From Pilaira anomala (taxonomy: Eukaryota; Mucoromycota; Mucoromycetes; Mucorales; Mucoraceae), in NCBI GenBank assembly GCA_025716855.1, contig JAIXMQ010000027.1, positions 124,001 to 188,000 on the forward strand: 64,000 bases of DNA, given 5' to 3'. A program made the translations under genes and the position numbers. Positions 1-10,369 of this stretch are shown here, piece after piece. The notes beneath the pieces were generated by a model, which searched no databases, was not told the origin of the DNA, and was given only the letters and a program-made list of their open reading frames with translations. The stretch's first letter is position 1. The number at the start of each line of letters is the position of its first letter.

Positions 1-59
1 AATAAAGAGAACATAGCGAATAAACTGTAGATGACTTAAACTCAAAACGCGTTCATTAG

Positions 60-1077
60 GAACTCATCGAGGAAAAGTTTTCCTTTTCTTCTAACGACAG
101 AGTACTCAATGTCATTGAAATCGGCTGCGGTCCCGGTGATTTTGCCCTTATTTTTAAGGACAAGTTCAAGGACCGAGTTCAAGTTACTGCTATCGACCCT
201 TCTGAAAAGGATATCGAAGCCGCCAAAACCAAATCAACTGGTCAAGATGTCGACTTTCAACAATCTGATATTTTCAAGTTTACAAGCGATAAAAAATTCG
301 ACATTGTCATGTTCACAAAGTCTCTTCATCATTGTATTCCTGTTGACCAAGTAAATGAAATAAGTTATTCATGTAGGGAAAGCAACTTTATTCTTACCTT
401 TTTATGTTTATTATATAGGCTGTGAAGAATGCCTATGATTTGCTTTCAGATGATGGCCTCTTTTTTGCAGAAGAAATTTATATGGATAAAATGCATGATA
501 AAGATACCACTTGGTTTTTTGATCGTTTAGATTTACTCGTATCCGCTGGATGTATGAAACCTGTTGAAGCCTCTGAGGGACACCATGCTGCTAGAATGGC
601 AAAGATGTTAGATACCAGTTTACCCGTTAGCCAAAGATGGATTCGTCCTGCTCATCATGGTGAAGGTCATTCCCATCATGACCATGGAGAGGGCCATAAG
701 CACGATCATGGCGAAAGCCACGGTCATCATCATCATCATCAACAACACCATCATAGTGAAGGCCATGGACACCAAGAGTCTAAGGACGAGATCGTTGGTT
801 CCTCTGCTGTGGTAAATGCCATCACTGCTCAATTTGGAAAGGAAAAAATGACACTTGATGAAGTCCCTTATTTTTATCAACTCCTTACGTATTGTGGGTA
901 AGTTCAGAGATAACATTCTTCGAAAAAAAAAAAAACTCTCCTTAACATACATCTTGTAGTTTACGTGACACTAAAGAGAACGAATCCGTTATTCATGAAT
1001 TTTACAAGCAAGAAGTTCGTGCTACAAAATCAGGTGCTCTTGCTCCACTTGGCGTTAACATCATTTGCCACAAATAA
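60..1077 (+). CDS. Class I SAM-dependent methyltransferase with histidine-rich insert (5' partial)
   Basis: Three visible exons, 60..350, 419..897 and 960..1077, join in phase and give 295 residues; the 5' end is missing, because position 60 follows a splice acceptor (ttcattag) and I could not connect it to an upstream exon. The first exon carries the SAM-binding motif VIEIGCGPGDFAL, an acidic strand end (AIDPSEKDIEAA) and FDIVMFTKSLHH, the usual order of a Rossmann-fold methyltransferase. The substrate is not evident. The unusual part is a roughly 45-residue insert at 655..775 made almost entirely of His, Gly, Glu and Asp, including HHHHHHQQHHH, after which the normal fold resumes. Such a stretch could bind metal or be a flexible linker; that is inference. 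The gene converges on the next gene, which is on the minus strand. Confidence 0.8.
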
Positions 1078-1210
1078 AGTAAAAAAAAATCCTTATTTGA
1101 AATATGAAATTAGTTCCTTAGAGACTTTAGTAATTCCAATATAAAAAAATGGAGGGGCATGATTATTTTAATCTTATTAAAGTGATTATGTATAAGCTCA
1201 AGACATGTAA

Positions 1211-1214
<4 letters not shown>

Positions 1215-1276
<62 letters not shown>
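1215..1276 (+). repeat. Poly(A) tract of about 62 bases
   Basis: An uninterrupted run of A between the convergent ends of the methyltransferase and the TTC39-like gene. It may be a microsatellite or the tail of an old retroposed copy; no target-site duplication or element body is visible next to it. Run length could be an assembly approximation. Confidence 0.85.
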
Positions 1277-1277
<1 letters not shown>

Positions 1278-1538
1278 GAAACATATATAAACAAGACCAA
1301 GAAATGCTTTGGTCGTTATTATGACAGAAATGTAGTAAAACTGAAATACTATCATCTAACTATGGACTTTTTTTATTTATAATTCTGACAGGTTTGTAAC
1401 GTGGAACAAGTAATTTAAAACGACTCTTTATACTACTTTTGCATAACATAACAAGTATACTATTATTATCTATTATTTTACTTGTATAAAAAAAAAGTGG
1501 TTCTTTCAATTGCATTTTTAATTTTTTTTTTTTTTTTT

Positions 1539-3396
1539 TCATGCCGGTACAATAGGCATTCTTTTTCTACCGTTGGAAGAAATACCTTTTTGTTTTTTTG
1601 GTTGAATTAAAGTTACACCTACTTCGTCGCATTTGCTTAAAGCTAGACTTAAACGAACAGCCATTCTATATTCAAAAATATATTTTGTGCACGATAATGC
1701 AAGCTCCCAAGATTTTCTACTTTTTGCAAAATCACCTAAACCCCAACTTGTAACACCCGCTTCTATAAATATAATAAAAGGTATCAACAAAAGATAAATA
1801 TGTCTATATGAAGAAGACTTACCCCAATAGGTAAAAGGAATAATCCAAGTTTCAGACTTGATATTTTCTTTATGGTCCATAATCCAATTCAAATGAGCAA
1901 TACTTTCATTATGACGTTTTAAAGCGTTAAGAACAGATGCTTTGATCAATAATAGGATTGCTCTTTGATCGTAATAATCCGGTGGATTGGTAGTGGGTAC
2001 GAGTTCAGTCAATCGGATATTATATTCCAATCTTTCACGTTCATAAATTAATTCCAATGTACTTTGTACAATTAGTAAACAGCCTTCTAAAGCCGGTCTT
2101 GACATTTGATCATATGCATTCCAGACTAGTAGCAATTCGAGACCAGGTAAACTAAAATCCATATCTTGGTATCCAGTCTTTTGAAAGAACTCCACCTTTT
2201 CTTGTACGTAGGTATCGATATATGACTTTTGAGCCTGATCTTTTGCTAATTGAGGTACTTCTGCAAATGCCAAGATACTATCCGTCCGCCTACCAAGCAT
2301 ACCACGACAAGCACCAATAAAGTATTGACAGAATGCAGGTGACCAATAATATTTTTCTTGACTTAGTTTCTCAAAATAGGATTCAGCAGAGATCCAATCC
2401 AGTTGTAAAGCAGCGTTAAACCCCATTTCGTAGTTACCCATTTGTGTCATGGCGGTTTCTGCCCATTCCCCTTGACTGGATTCAACTGCAAATGTGAATG
2501 ATTGAGTGGATAATGGTAAGTTTCGTGCTACACGAGATATTCGACCTGCATAAAATAAGAAAAAACATGAACTTGGATGGTTCTTTTGTGCATCTAATAA
2601 ACATTCAACAGCAGGACCCATTAATTCTTTTGCGTATATTTGTGGTGCAAAAGAAGATAGGATGGAGTAATAAGTTAATAATCTAGACACAGAAGAAAGT
2701 TTTTTTTTTTTTTTTTTTTTTTTTTAGTTGATTGTTATAGTAAGAATTCAATAAAGTTGTAATGTACTTTACACAAGCGAAGCAAGTGGTGATCGTATGC
2801 CTCTGCCTTCAAGGCATAATTTTAATAGAGCAAAGCCTAATTGTTTATCACTTTTGAATCCAAGCGTTGAAAATATTTTAAGAATTTTGGGGGGTAAAGA
2901 AGATAACAAGAGGTGTACGGTACCAATCCCAAACTGTACAGCAGATACAGTATCACGATCCATATATCTTGTAAATGTTTGACCCATACGCTTATATTCT
3001 TGCCAAACAATTGTATAACAACTATAGGCTCTTCTTAGGTTGAGACCACATTTTAAATAACCTACTACGTTTTCCTGTGTCATTTGAAGCATACCCATTA
3101 GTAGACAAGATTCAGCTTTTACCACATTGGCTCTCAAGACACCGTTTGAAAGATAACGTATACCATCTCCTTCAAAGTGCTTTTGAATAGGTGGGTTCAT
3201 AGGTAAGCCTGTATGGTTTGAAGAGATTAAGGTTGAAAGGTAAGATGAAAAAGATTTTTTAAATGGCTTTTTAATCGTTGCATTTTCAATTTGTGCTTTT
3301 GCAATATTGCAAGTTGTTGTTAAAGTATCCATAGCTAATTTGATATCATCTGTATTATAAGTCTATTGAAGAAATGTCAGAGAATCAAAAAATAAA

Positions 3397-3435
<39 letters not shown>

Positions 3436-4205
3436 ATGGCTTTTATAAATGTCATTGCACCTAAACCTAAGGAATACAATGGATCACTGTTTAACATGTT
3501 TTTTTTTAAAAAAAAAAAGGAGACGATAAATCAATAAAAAAACTTTAAAATTAATAAACTCCCTTTTTCTTACTTTTTTGAGTTTGTTTGAAACAATGCT
3601 TTTGCTTTTATAAACTGATTATCAAACAAATATTTCATACCTTGTCGAACTGGTTCATCTATAGATGGTTGTAAATTAATAAAGTATGAGTATAAAACAT
3701 TTAGTTGTGTATGGTTTTTTTTTTAAAGATAGGTACCTGCTTCTTCTTGTTCACGAGGGCCTAAATGGTTTACAGGTACAGTTTTTAAATCCACGGTTTG
3801 AGTTAGACTACTACTGTACATTTCGATATCTACCGGTGTTTCCATTGAATAATTGACTTCACTTGTTTCTAGTTTGGGTTGTTTCATCTTGACAGGTTCT
3901 TTTGTCAATCTTTGTTGAATTAAACCTAAATTTCGTATAACGATTTCCATTGCAGGTAAACTGACTTTTTTTTCTTGATCTTTATCAAAGTCAAGAAAAC
4001 TGACACTACTGGTACTACTACGATTTGCAGAAGTAGGTATAGCTTTATAGGAAATAGAGCAACTATCTTCTTCTATGTCACTGTTTAAAGCTATCTCTGT
4101 TATTTCTAAATCATCTTTTTCGGCGGTGTGCAATGTTTCCGAGTCAAAAATGATTTTATCGCCTATTGAAGTAGGTGATGCGGGTAACTCTGATGATGAT
4201 GACAT
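1539..4205 (-). CDS. TTC39/Iml2-family tetratricopeptide protein
   Basis: Six exons, complement(1539..1762, 1823..2682, 2773..3362, 3432..3486, 3574..3658, 3737..4205), join in phase to 760 residues. The first about 157 residues are acidic and serine-rich, probably disordered. The rest matches the Iml2/TTC39 (DUF3808) layout: DPLYSLGLGAMTFIKAMM near the start of the domain, a long helical middle with GLPMNPPIQKHFEGDGIRYL, then repeat-like helices such as AVECLLDAQKNHPSSCFFLF and YYWSPAFCQYFIGACRG. Yeast Iml2 takes part in clearing protein inclusions at lipid droplets and mitochondria; the role here is inferred from family only. The intron at 2683..2772 carries a long poly(A) run on the coding strand. 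The start at 4205 lies 490 bp from the divergent Hsp20 start, so the two genes share a promoter region. Confidence 0.85.
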
Positions 4206-4471
4206 ATGATATTATTAGAAATAACAGTAAAAACAAAAGAAAGAGAGAGAGAGAGAGAGAAAGTTAAATAATACATCCTCTTTTTTTTTTTTTTATATAT
4301 ATTTATTCATACATTTCATTTCCTCCCTTTTGATCGTCGTCTATATTATTATTATTTTTTTTTCTCCCTGATTTTTTTATTTTATTTATAATTATAACTT
4401 CCTCTACTCCTGTTTGAATGATATGTAATATACAAAAGCTATGACGAAATTCAAGACAAAAAAGTAAAAAG

Positions 4472-4484
4472 TTCGAGAAAGTTC
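4472..4484. promoter_or_regulatory. Heat-shock element (TTCnnGAAnnTTC)
   Basis: TTCGAGAAAGTTC is an exact three-unit heat-shock element. It lies 211 bp upstream of the small Hsp start and 267 bp upstream of the divergent TTC39-like start. Binding by Hsf1 is inferred from the consensus. Confidence 0.7.
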
Positions 4485-4575
4485 AACAGGCTATTTTTTT
4501 TTTGTTTGTGTATACAGAGTATATGATTTATTTTTTGCATAATAACTATGCTAATTAAGCCAATAGAAAGTGGTA

Positions 4576-4598
4576 GAAATTTCTCGAAATTGAGATTC
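4576..4598. promoter_or_regulatory. Heat-shock element (GAAnnTTCnnGAA, extended)
   Basis: GAA-at-TTC-tc-GAA is exact at 4576..4588; one mismatched unit follows, then TTC at 4596 restores the five-base periodicity. A TATATAA box lies at 4617..4623, about 20 bp downstream, which is the classic fungal heat-shock promoter layout. Confidence 0.75.
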
Positions 4599-4616
4599 AG
4601 AAATAAAATAAAAAGG

Positions 4617-4623
4617 TATATAA
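4617..4623 (+). promoter_or_regulatory. TATA box of the Hsp20 gene
   Basis: TATATAA lies 72 bp before the ATG at 4695 and just downstream of the second heat-shock element, leaving room for a short leader of about 40-50 nt. Confidence 0.6.
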
Positions 4624-4694
4624 ACATCATGAAAACAACAATTTTTTTTTCTCATATAACAAACTAAACAAGTATCTCTACTCTTTAAAAAAAA

Positions 4695-5204
4695 ATGTCT
4701 CTTACTCATCGTCTCTTTTCTGATGCTTTCCAAGACATGCAACGTGCTATGTCTGCTTTGGAACAACCTTTGTTTAATACAAATCGTTTCTCAAACAACT
4801 CTGGTTCTATGCTTCGTTATCCTGCTACTGATATCTGTGAAACAGATGAAGGTTATGAACTTCATGCTGAATTACCTGGTTATGACAAGAAGGATATCAA
4901 TATTGAATTGGCTGATGGTGGTCGTACCTTAATCTTATCAGGTACTGTTAAGAAGGTACGAGAAGAAAAATCTGAAGAGAATCAACCCAAGAAGGATGAA
5001 GAGAAGCAAGTAGCTAAGCGTGACAACAACAATTCTCCTCAATGGTGGGTTAATGAACGTGTTATGGGCTCCTTTACCAGATCCTTTAGCTTCCCTAATC
5101 CTCTTAATGAAGAAAGTATTAAGGCCACTTATGAAAATGGTGTACTCAAGATTGTTGTACCCAAGGTTGATGAAGTTAAGCCCAAGCAAATTCGTATTCA
5201 GTAA
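4695..5204 (+). CDS. Small heat-shock protein (Hsp20, alpha-crystallin domain)
   Basis: A single exon of 169 residues, the usual length for fungal Hsp16-20 chaperones. The N-terminal arm (to about residue 40) is followed by an alpha-crystallin domain starting at PATDICETDEGYELHAELPG and ending with the conserved ENGVLKIVVPK. The C-terminal IRIQ provides the I-x-I motif that docks in neighbouring subunits. A charged loop of about 30 residues (EEKSEENQPKKDEEKQ) interrupts the middle of the domain, as in several fungal Hsp20s. It should act as an ATP-independent holdase in oligomers. Two consensus heat-shock elements and a TATA box upstream support stress induction. A CT-repeat follows the stop. 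Confidence 0.93.
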   Translation: MSLTHRLFSDAFQDMQRAMSALEQPLFNTNRFSNNSGSMLRYPATDICETDEGYELHAELPGYDKKDINIELADGGRTLILSGTVKKVREEKSEENQPKKDEEKQVAKRDNNNSPQWWVNERVMGSFTRSFSFPNPLNEESIKATYENGVLKIVVPKVDEVKPKQIRIQ

Positions 5205-5215
5205 ACTCGTGTTTA

Positions 5216-5247
<32 letters not shown>

Positions 5248-5847
5248 TTTTACCCATTTTATGCATATTTCATTCCCCCCCTTTTTTTTTAAATAAAACG
5301 TGACTTTTTTATTTTATGTTTGTTGTCTTCAAAAAAACCCAAAATTTTTTCTTGTCTTCATTACTCTTATTATTTTATTTTTTTTTTTTTTTGTTCTAAA
5401 AGAGTGGAAAATCAAGTAGATTGGTAAGTACTTAGAAAAGCAATTCTTAATTAGATTTATATTTTCTTTTTATTATAACTTCTTTATATATATTTTTTTC
5501 TTTTGAATCTCTCTCTCTTTTTGTTTTTATATATAATTTCTTTCAGGTTATTATTTCATCTCTATTTTAAAAAAACCTGCACTTAATTCTCTCTCTCTCC
5601 TCTCAATTTTTTTTTTTCGTAAGTAACGTGGTAGACAAAAAAAGAAAAAAAAAAAGTTACAAATACAAAAAATCAGGAACAACGCGTTTTTTCAGTTGTT
5701 CAATTTCTATTTCCTCAACGCTAACATTGATACGTTTTATTATTTTCTCTTTCTTCCTTCATTCTTTTCTTTGGGTGGTGTTCTTAATTTTTCTCCATCT
5801 TATTCTTCTTTGAACAATGTTAGTTCCTTTTATTTATTTATTTATCT

Positions 5848-5878
<31 letters not shown>

Positions 5879-5988
5879 GACAATTTATTTATTTATTTTT
5901 TTTTTTTTTTTACCCTATTTTGAAATAATTTTTATTAACTCATTATTATGATTAGATTATTATTTTAACAAAATGAAGAATATCAAGT
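5205..5988. other. Intergenic region, pyrimidine- and T-rich
   Basis: Nearly 800 bp between the Hsp20 stop and the Nrd1-like start. It holds CT repeats, poly(T) runs (5849..5878) and no ORF with protein-like composition. It probably contains the Hsp20 3' UTR and the CT-rich promoter and leader of the next gene. Confidence 0.6.
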
Positions 5989-7661
5989 ATGAAAAGATCC
6001 AACGATTCTCAACAAGCTGGTGAACAGGATGTGTTGGAATCTAATAAACGACAACGTTTTACTCAATCTGATTACGGGTAAATTGATTAGATTATCACCA
6101 AAAAGATGTTAATTATTAATTAAATATGTATAGTGATGTTTACGCTCAATATGGTATGATGTCTCAATATGCTCAAGCAAATCCATTTGCTCAACAAGCT
6201 GCACCTACTGGATACGCAGGTTATGCACAACCCATGTACAATATGTACGCTGGAGGACAAAGTATGATGGCATCACAATACGGTGGAGGATATCCTCAAC
6301 AATTTACTACAGCTACACCAGCCTATCCACCTACTACTCAACCACTTGGAGGTGAAGCAATTCGTACAATTTATTTAGGTAATGTGAACAGTACGATGCA
6401 ACCTCATGAAATTCTGAATTGTGTTCGTACTGGTATGGTTGAAACGTATCGTGCATGTCCTGAAAAATCGTGTGCATTCTTATCCTTTGTCGATCCTAGT
6501 TCAGCCCAAGCGTTCTTTCAAGAACATTTGACCAAGAAATTAGTGATTCGTGATACCGAGATTAAGATTGGATGGGGTAAACCCAACACATTTTCAAACA
6601 TGCTTAGAATACAAATTCAAGGAGGTGCTACACGTTGTGTTTATTTAGGTCGTTTGACTGAGATTCATACAGAAGAATTCATTACGAATGCGGCTAAAAA
6701 GTATGGATCGATAGAAAATGTTCGAGTGGTTCAGGATAAAAATATTGGGTTTGTTCATTTCTTAAGTATTACTGCTGCTGTGAAATGTGTCAATGGATTA
6801 TCAAAGGAACCTGAATGGACAATGGTAAAAGTGAATTATGGTAAAGATCATTGTGCTGGTCGTAACGATTATAATTCGTTTGGGTTTCAAGGATTTGGTC
6901 AACAAATGGGAGGATATGATGCCTATGGTGGTTATAATCCAATGCAAAATGCAAATTCAATGGTAGCTAGTGCAGCCGTTCTTCGTACACTTTATATTGG
7001 TAACATTCATCCTGAGACCAAAACAGAAGATATTTGTAATACAATTCGAGGCGGTAACTTGGTTCAAGTTCGTTTCCTTCCTGAAAAGCATATTGCGTTT
7101 GTTACATTTATGGATGCAACTACTGCTTTAGCAGTTTATAATCATGCTCAAACGGTTGGTATCATGATTCGTGGTCGTAAGCTTCGTGTTGGTTGGGGTA
7201 AACCTTCTAGTATTCCTCCTGCTATCTCTCAAGCTATCAATCAAGGTGCTACACGTAATATTTATATTGGTGGTATTCCTGAAACTTTAACTGAAGAAAA
7301 GTTGAGAGCTGATTTCTCAAGTTATGGTGAAATTGAGTTGGTCAATACGTTTAGAGAAAAGAAGTGTGCGTTTGTTAATTTCACTAGTATTCAAAATGCT
7401 GTAACAGCCATTAATGATATGCGATCAAACCCTGAATACGCAGAGTTTAAATTGAATTATGGTAAAGATCGTTGTGGTAACCCTTTCAAGTCTACTACAC
7501 CTCGTAAACATCACCCGACACCTCAATTACCTGAGGCTGAAGGTTCTGATGCCAAAGAAGATCCCGTCAAAGAAGATCCACAGGAAGATGCTAATTCTGC
7601 TGCTGAAGTTGGTCTTCCAGCTGGTAATCAATCACCTTTAAACATCAAGCAAGATGATTAA
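5989..7661 (+). CDS. Four-RRM RNA-binding protein, Nrd1/Msa1 type
   Basis: Two exons, 5989..6077 and 6134..7661, give 538 residues. I prefer the start at 5989 (MKRSNDSQQAGE...) over the later in-frame ATG at 6126, because GG|gtaaat...tatag|T restores phase and gives SDYGDVYAQYG; the later ATG lies inside the intron. A Gln/Tyr/Met-rich N-terminus is followed by four RRMs at about 107-180, 197-272, 314-387 and 404-477. Each has an RNP2-like start (RTIYLGNV, RCVYLGRL, RTLYIGNI, RNIYIGGI) and RNP1-like CAFLSF, IGFVHF, IAFVTF, CAFVNF. Linker motifs VGWGKP and NYGKD recur. S. pombe Nrd1/Msa1 has this order and represses sexual differentiation genes through mRNA binding; that role here is inference. 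Confidence 0.88.
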
Positions 7662-8371
7662 AATTTTCAATTTCATATTCTATATATCTTAAAACAAACA
7701 CATAATAATAATATATATATAGCCATAACTGGAAATAAATGAATGTTTAATTTAGTAATCTCATGTTATTTGTTTTGGGTGGCGTGATCATGTTAGAAAA
7801 AAATCAAGAAATGTCTTTTTTACATAAGCATTTCTCCCTTTATAATTAAAGGAGTGTTGGTTATTCTCCTTTTTTTTTTTAAAAAAAAAAAAAGGAGACT
7901 GAGAGTGCTTTTACTTAACAATGTGAGAGGAGATGTTTAAAGTAAATATTTTGTTTTGTTTAAGCACTAATGAATAAATTAATTAAACTTTGTTCAACCA
8001 GCAGCCGATTTATTATGCTGTAACGATATCATCAGGCTAACTACATATATGTCCCGATAGCCAACCAGTTGACTGTTTGACCGAAAAAGAATTTTGTTGT
8101 TTCATCCTTGCAAAAGCCCAGATTTTTCTTTTGTTTCACAATAAGGAAAAATACCTATCTTCTCTCTTTTCACTTGAATGAATAGAATTCAACTTATAAT
8201 AATCACACTTTACTCTTTCTAGGTATTTAGATGATATCAAATCTTGTTATTGAGTGAGTCAATAATGTGACTTTTTTTTTTCTATTTTTATTTTTAATAT
8301 TGAACCAATTATTTGTGAAAGTGCAAAATTAGACAAGTTGTAACAATTTGATTGGTTCTTTTTAAGAAGTT
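7662..8371. other. Intergenic region
   Basis: About 700 bp holding the 3' flank of the RRM gene (AT repeats at 7700..7722), a short snap-back run of T then A near 7870..7893, and a CCAAT-type box (ATTGG at 8351..8355) just before the putative TATA box. No convincing ORF. Confidence 0.5.
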
Positions 8372-8686
8372 CTATATAAAGAATTCATGCAGTCATTCTT
8401 AAATCACCTGTTCTTCCCCAAAAAAAAAAAAAAAAAAAAAATAGTATTTAAATAAGACGAGGAATTTAACGAAGAAAGTTGTTCTTTTTTTCATTTCTTT
8501 ACAATTTACTTTTACGCTCTTATTTTCTTATAACCCAAAATGATTTCTGGTATTCCTTTTATTGTAAAAACATGTGAACAACTAAAAGATTAGATATACT
8601 TTTCCTGTCTATTTCAGTCGATTAGCTTCTACGGTATGGTCTTTTTCCTCTGGTGGTATGTCTTGGGTGGTCTCTCTCTTCCTTAG
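8372..8686 (+). other. Possible promoter plus short spliced ORF (30 codons)
   Basis: ATTGG, then CTATATAAAG at 8372..8381, then a CT-rich leader look like a strong Pol II promoter. The first ATG (8540) gives eight codons, an intron-like segment 8564..8617 (gtaaaa to tttcag) and 22 codons to a stop at 8684..8686. The predicted peptide, MISGIPFISISFYGMVFF followed by LWWYVLGGLSLP, is hydrophobic enough for one membrane span. Without splicing the ORF stops after 17 codons. Further intron-like segments downstream mean other spliced forms are possible. I cannot exclude a non-coding RNA, and I do not recognise a family. Confidence 0.3.
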
Positions 8687-9116
8687 GTGGTGGTCTCTCT
8701 CTTTTTTTGTATGGTCGATAAGTTTTAATTTATTTAAACGAAACAACACAAACACACACAAAAAGAAAGGATGATGGGTCATACCTCTCCTTCTCTTAAA
8801 ATCACTTATTTCTCTCTCATCAACAGAACATTATTTTCCTACGTTGGTCTAGAACACATGGTGTTTCTCCTTTTTCGGAATTTGCTCAACTATTCTACGG
8901 GTATTTTTATTTTATTGCTAAGTAACAAAAACTCACAACAATCGCAAAAACACAAACACACAAAACACACAAAAAAAAAAAAAAACTCGATGTCGCTTAA
9001 TCTTTTTTTTCTTTTTTTCTTGCACTGATCTTTCGAAAAATAATTCAAGTATAGTAGACTATAGATGCCGTTTCTCTTCATGGTTTTAGAATCCCTTACT
9101 GTCTTTGGTTGGTTTC

Positions 9117-9153
<37 letters not shown>

Positions 9154-10369
9154 GGTTTTAGAATTTCTTTCTGGTTTTTAGTCTTGCTTTTCTTTTTTTT
9201 TTGGTCTTAGTTTTCTTTTTCTGAGTCATGAACATTGGAGAATTTTTTTTTTTTGGGTAAAAAAAAAAAAAAAGCTAAATTCTAACCCTTCTTTTTCTAG
9301 GTCTTTTCTTTATTTTCAAATGAGAAGACTGTTTCCCTTTCTTTTTTTGCTTCCTTTTTCATTTCTGACTTTGGCTCTTGCTTCCTCCCCCCCCCCCTTT
9401 TTTTTAATCTCCATTTGAGAAAGTAATTCGAAAGCTTCTTTGGTTATGGGTTTTTATTGTTGGGTGTTTGGATATAGAAAAAAGAAAATTCTTGTCTCTT
9501 GAGGGTTTTTTTTTTCGGGCACACTTTGATTGGTTTTTTTTTTTTTGTTATTGTTTGGTTTCATTTGGACTTTTTGGGGGGTTTTTTTTATTTTAAAAAA
9601 AAATTATTTTTAGCCTTAATCGACTCATTCACCCAAATAGTTATCTCATAGCAACTAGTTCCTACATCACAAATATGATTCCCCTCAATTAATTCCCTTT
9701 TTTTTTATAAATAAAGTTTCTTCCTTTTTGCGACTACCTTAAAATATTTTGGACTTTATTAATCATTCTCTCGAATAATTCTCTGAAGACGGAGCGACTT
9801 CGAAGTAATTTACTTAAAACAATTGTTCAAAAAAAGTTACTAGTGCTTTAGCCTTTACAATCTGGAAAGAAAAAGTTTCCAAATTCAACTGGTATTAAAA
9901 TTTTTGAATCTATATGCAGCAATATCATATAACCTCCCAGAAGTAAACTTCTAGGACCAGAAACTGTCCCATGGTAAGTTAATTACAGATGAAGAATAAA
10001 GAAATGTCGAGATCTACACTAATGCGGAAGTAGAGGACTAATGCATTACACTTCGAGAAGTGCTGATTGCGGCATGTCAAAACATTGTAAATGTTCCACG
10101 GTAAGAAAACCGCTACATTCGTATCACAATTAAACAATAGAACACCATACTTTGTAAAAGAGAAGATAATGATGGGTATAAAAGGAGGAACAATAAGTTT
10201 ATTTTTCAGGGTTTATTTTGTATATATATTTTTTTATTCGTATTTTGATGACGTTTCCAAAAAAAAATGTGACAATCCAGTATGCATGAATATCTTTTCC
10301 TTTTGAACTCAAAAAATAAACTAGCCTTAAACCACATATAAAAAAAAAGGGGAACCCATATTTTCAACA
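8687..10369. other. Low-complexity intergenic region
   Basis: About 1.7 kb of T-, C- and A-rich sequence. It holds a (TCTG)n microsatellite near 9117..9150, a poly(C)/poly(T) junction near 9387 and a TATAAAAG box at 10177..10184, about 190 bp before the F-box start. ORFs here (for example 8771..9028) are made of repeats and are not convincing. Confidence 0.6.
9117..9150 (+). repeat. (TCTG)n microsatellite
   Basis: About eight to nine tandem TCTG units seen directly in a pyrimidine-rich stretch. Confidence 0.9.

Noticed and set aside
1110..1382. ORFs on both strands across the poly(A) tract
   Set aside because: They are poly-Lys/poly-Phe translations of a homopolymer.
4551..4766. Minus-strand ORF over the Hsp20 promoter
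   Set aside because: No motifs; it overlaps heat-shock elements, TATA box and the Hsp20 start.
6126..6133. ATG at 6126 as start of the RRM protein
   Set aside because: It lies within the intron, directly before the acceptor; the upstream exon 5989..6077 joins in phase and gives a continuous protein.
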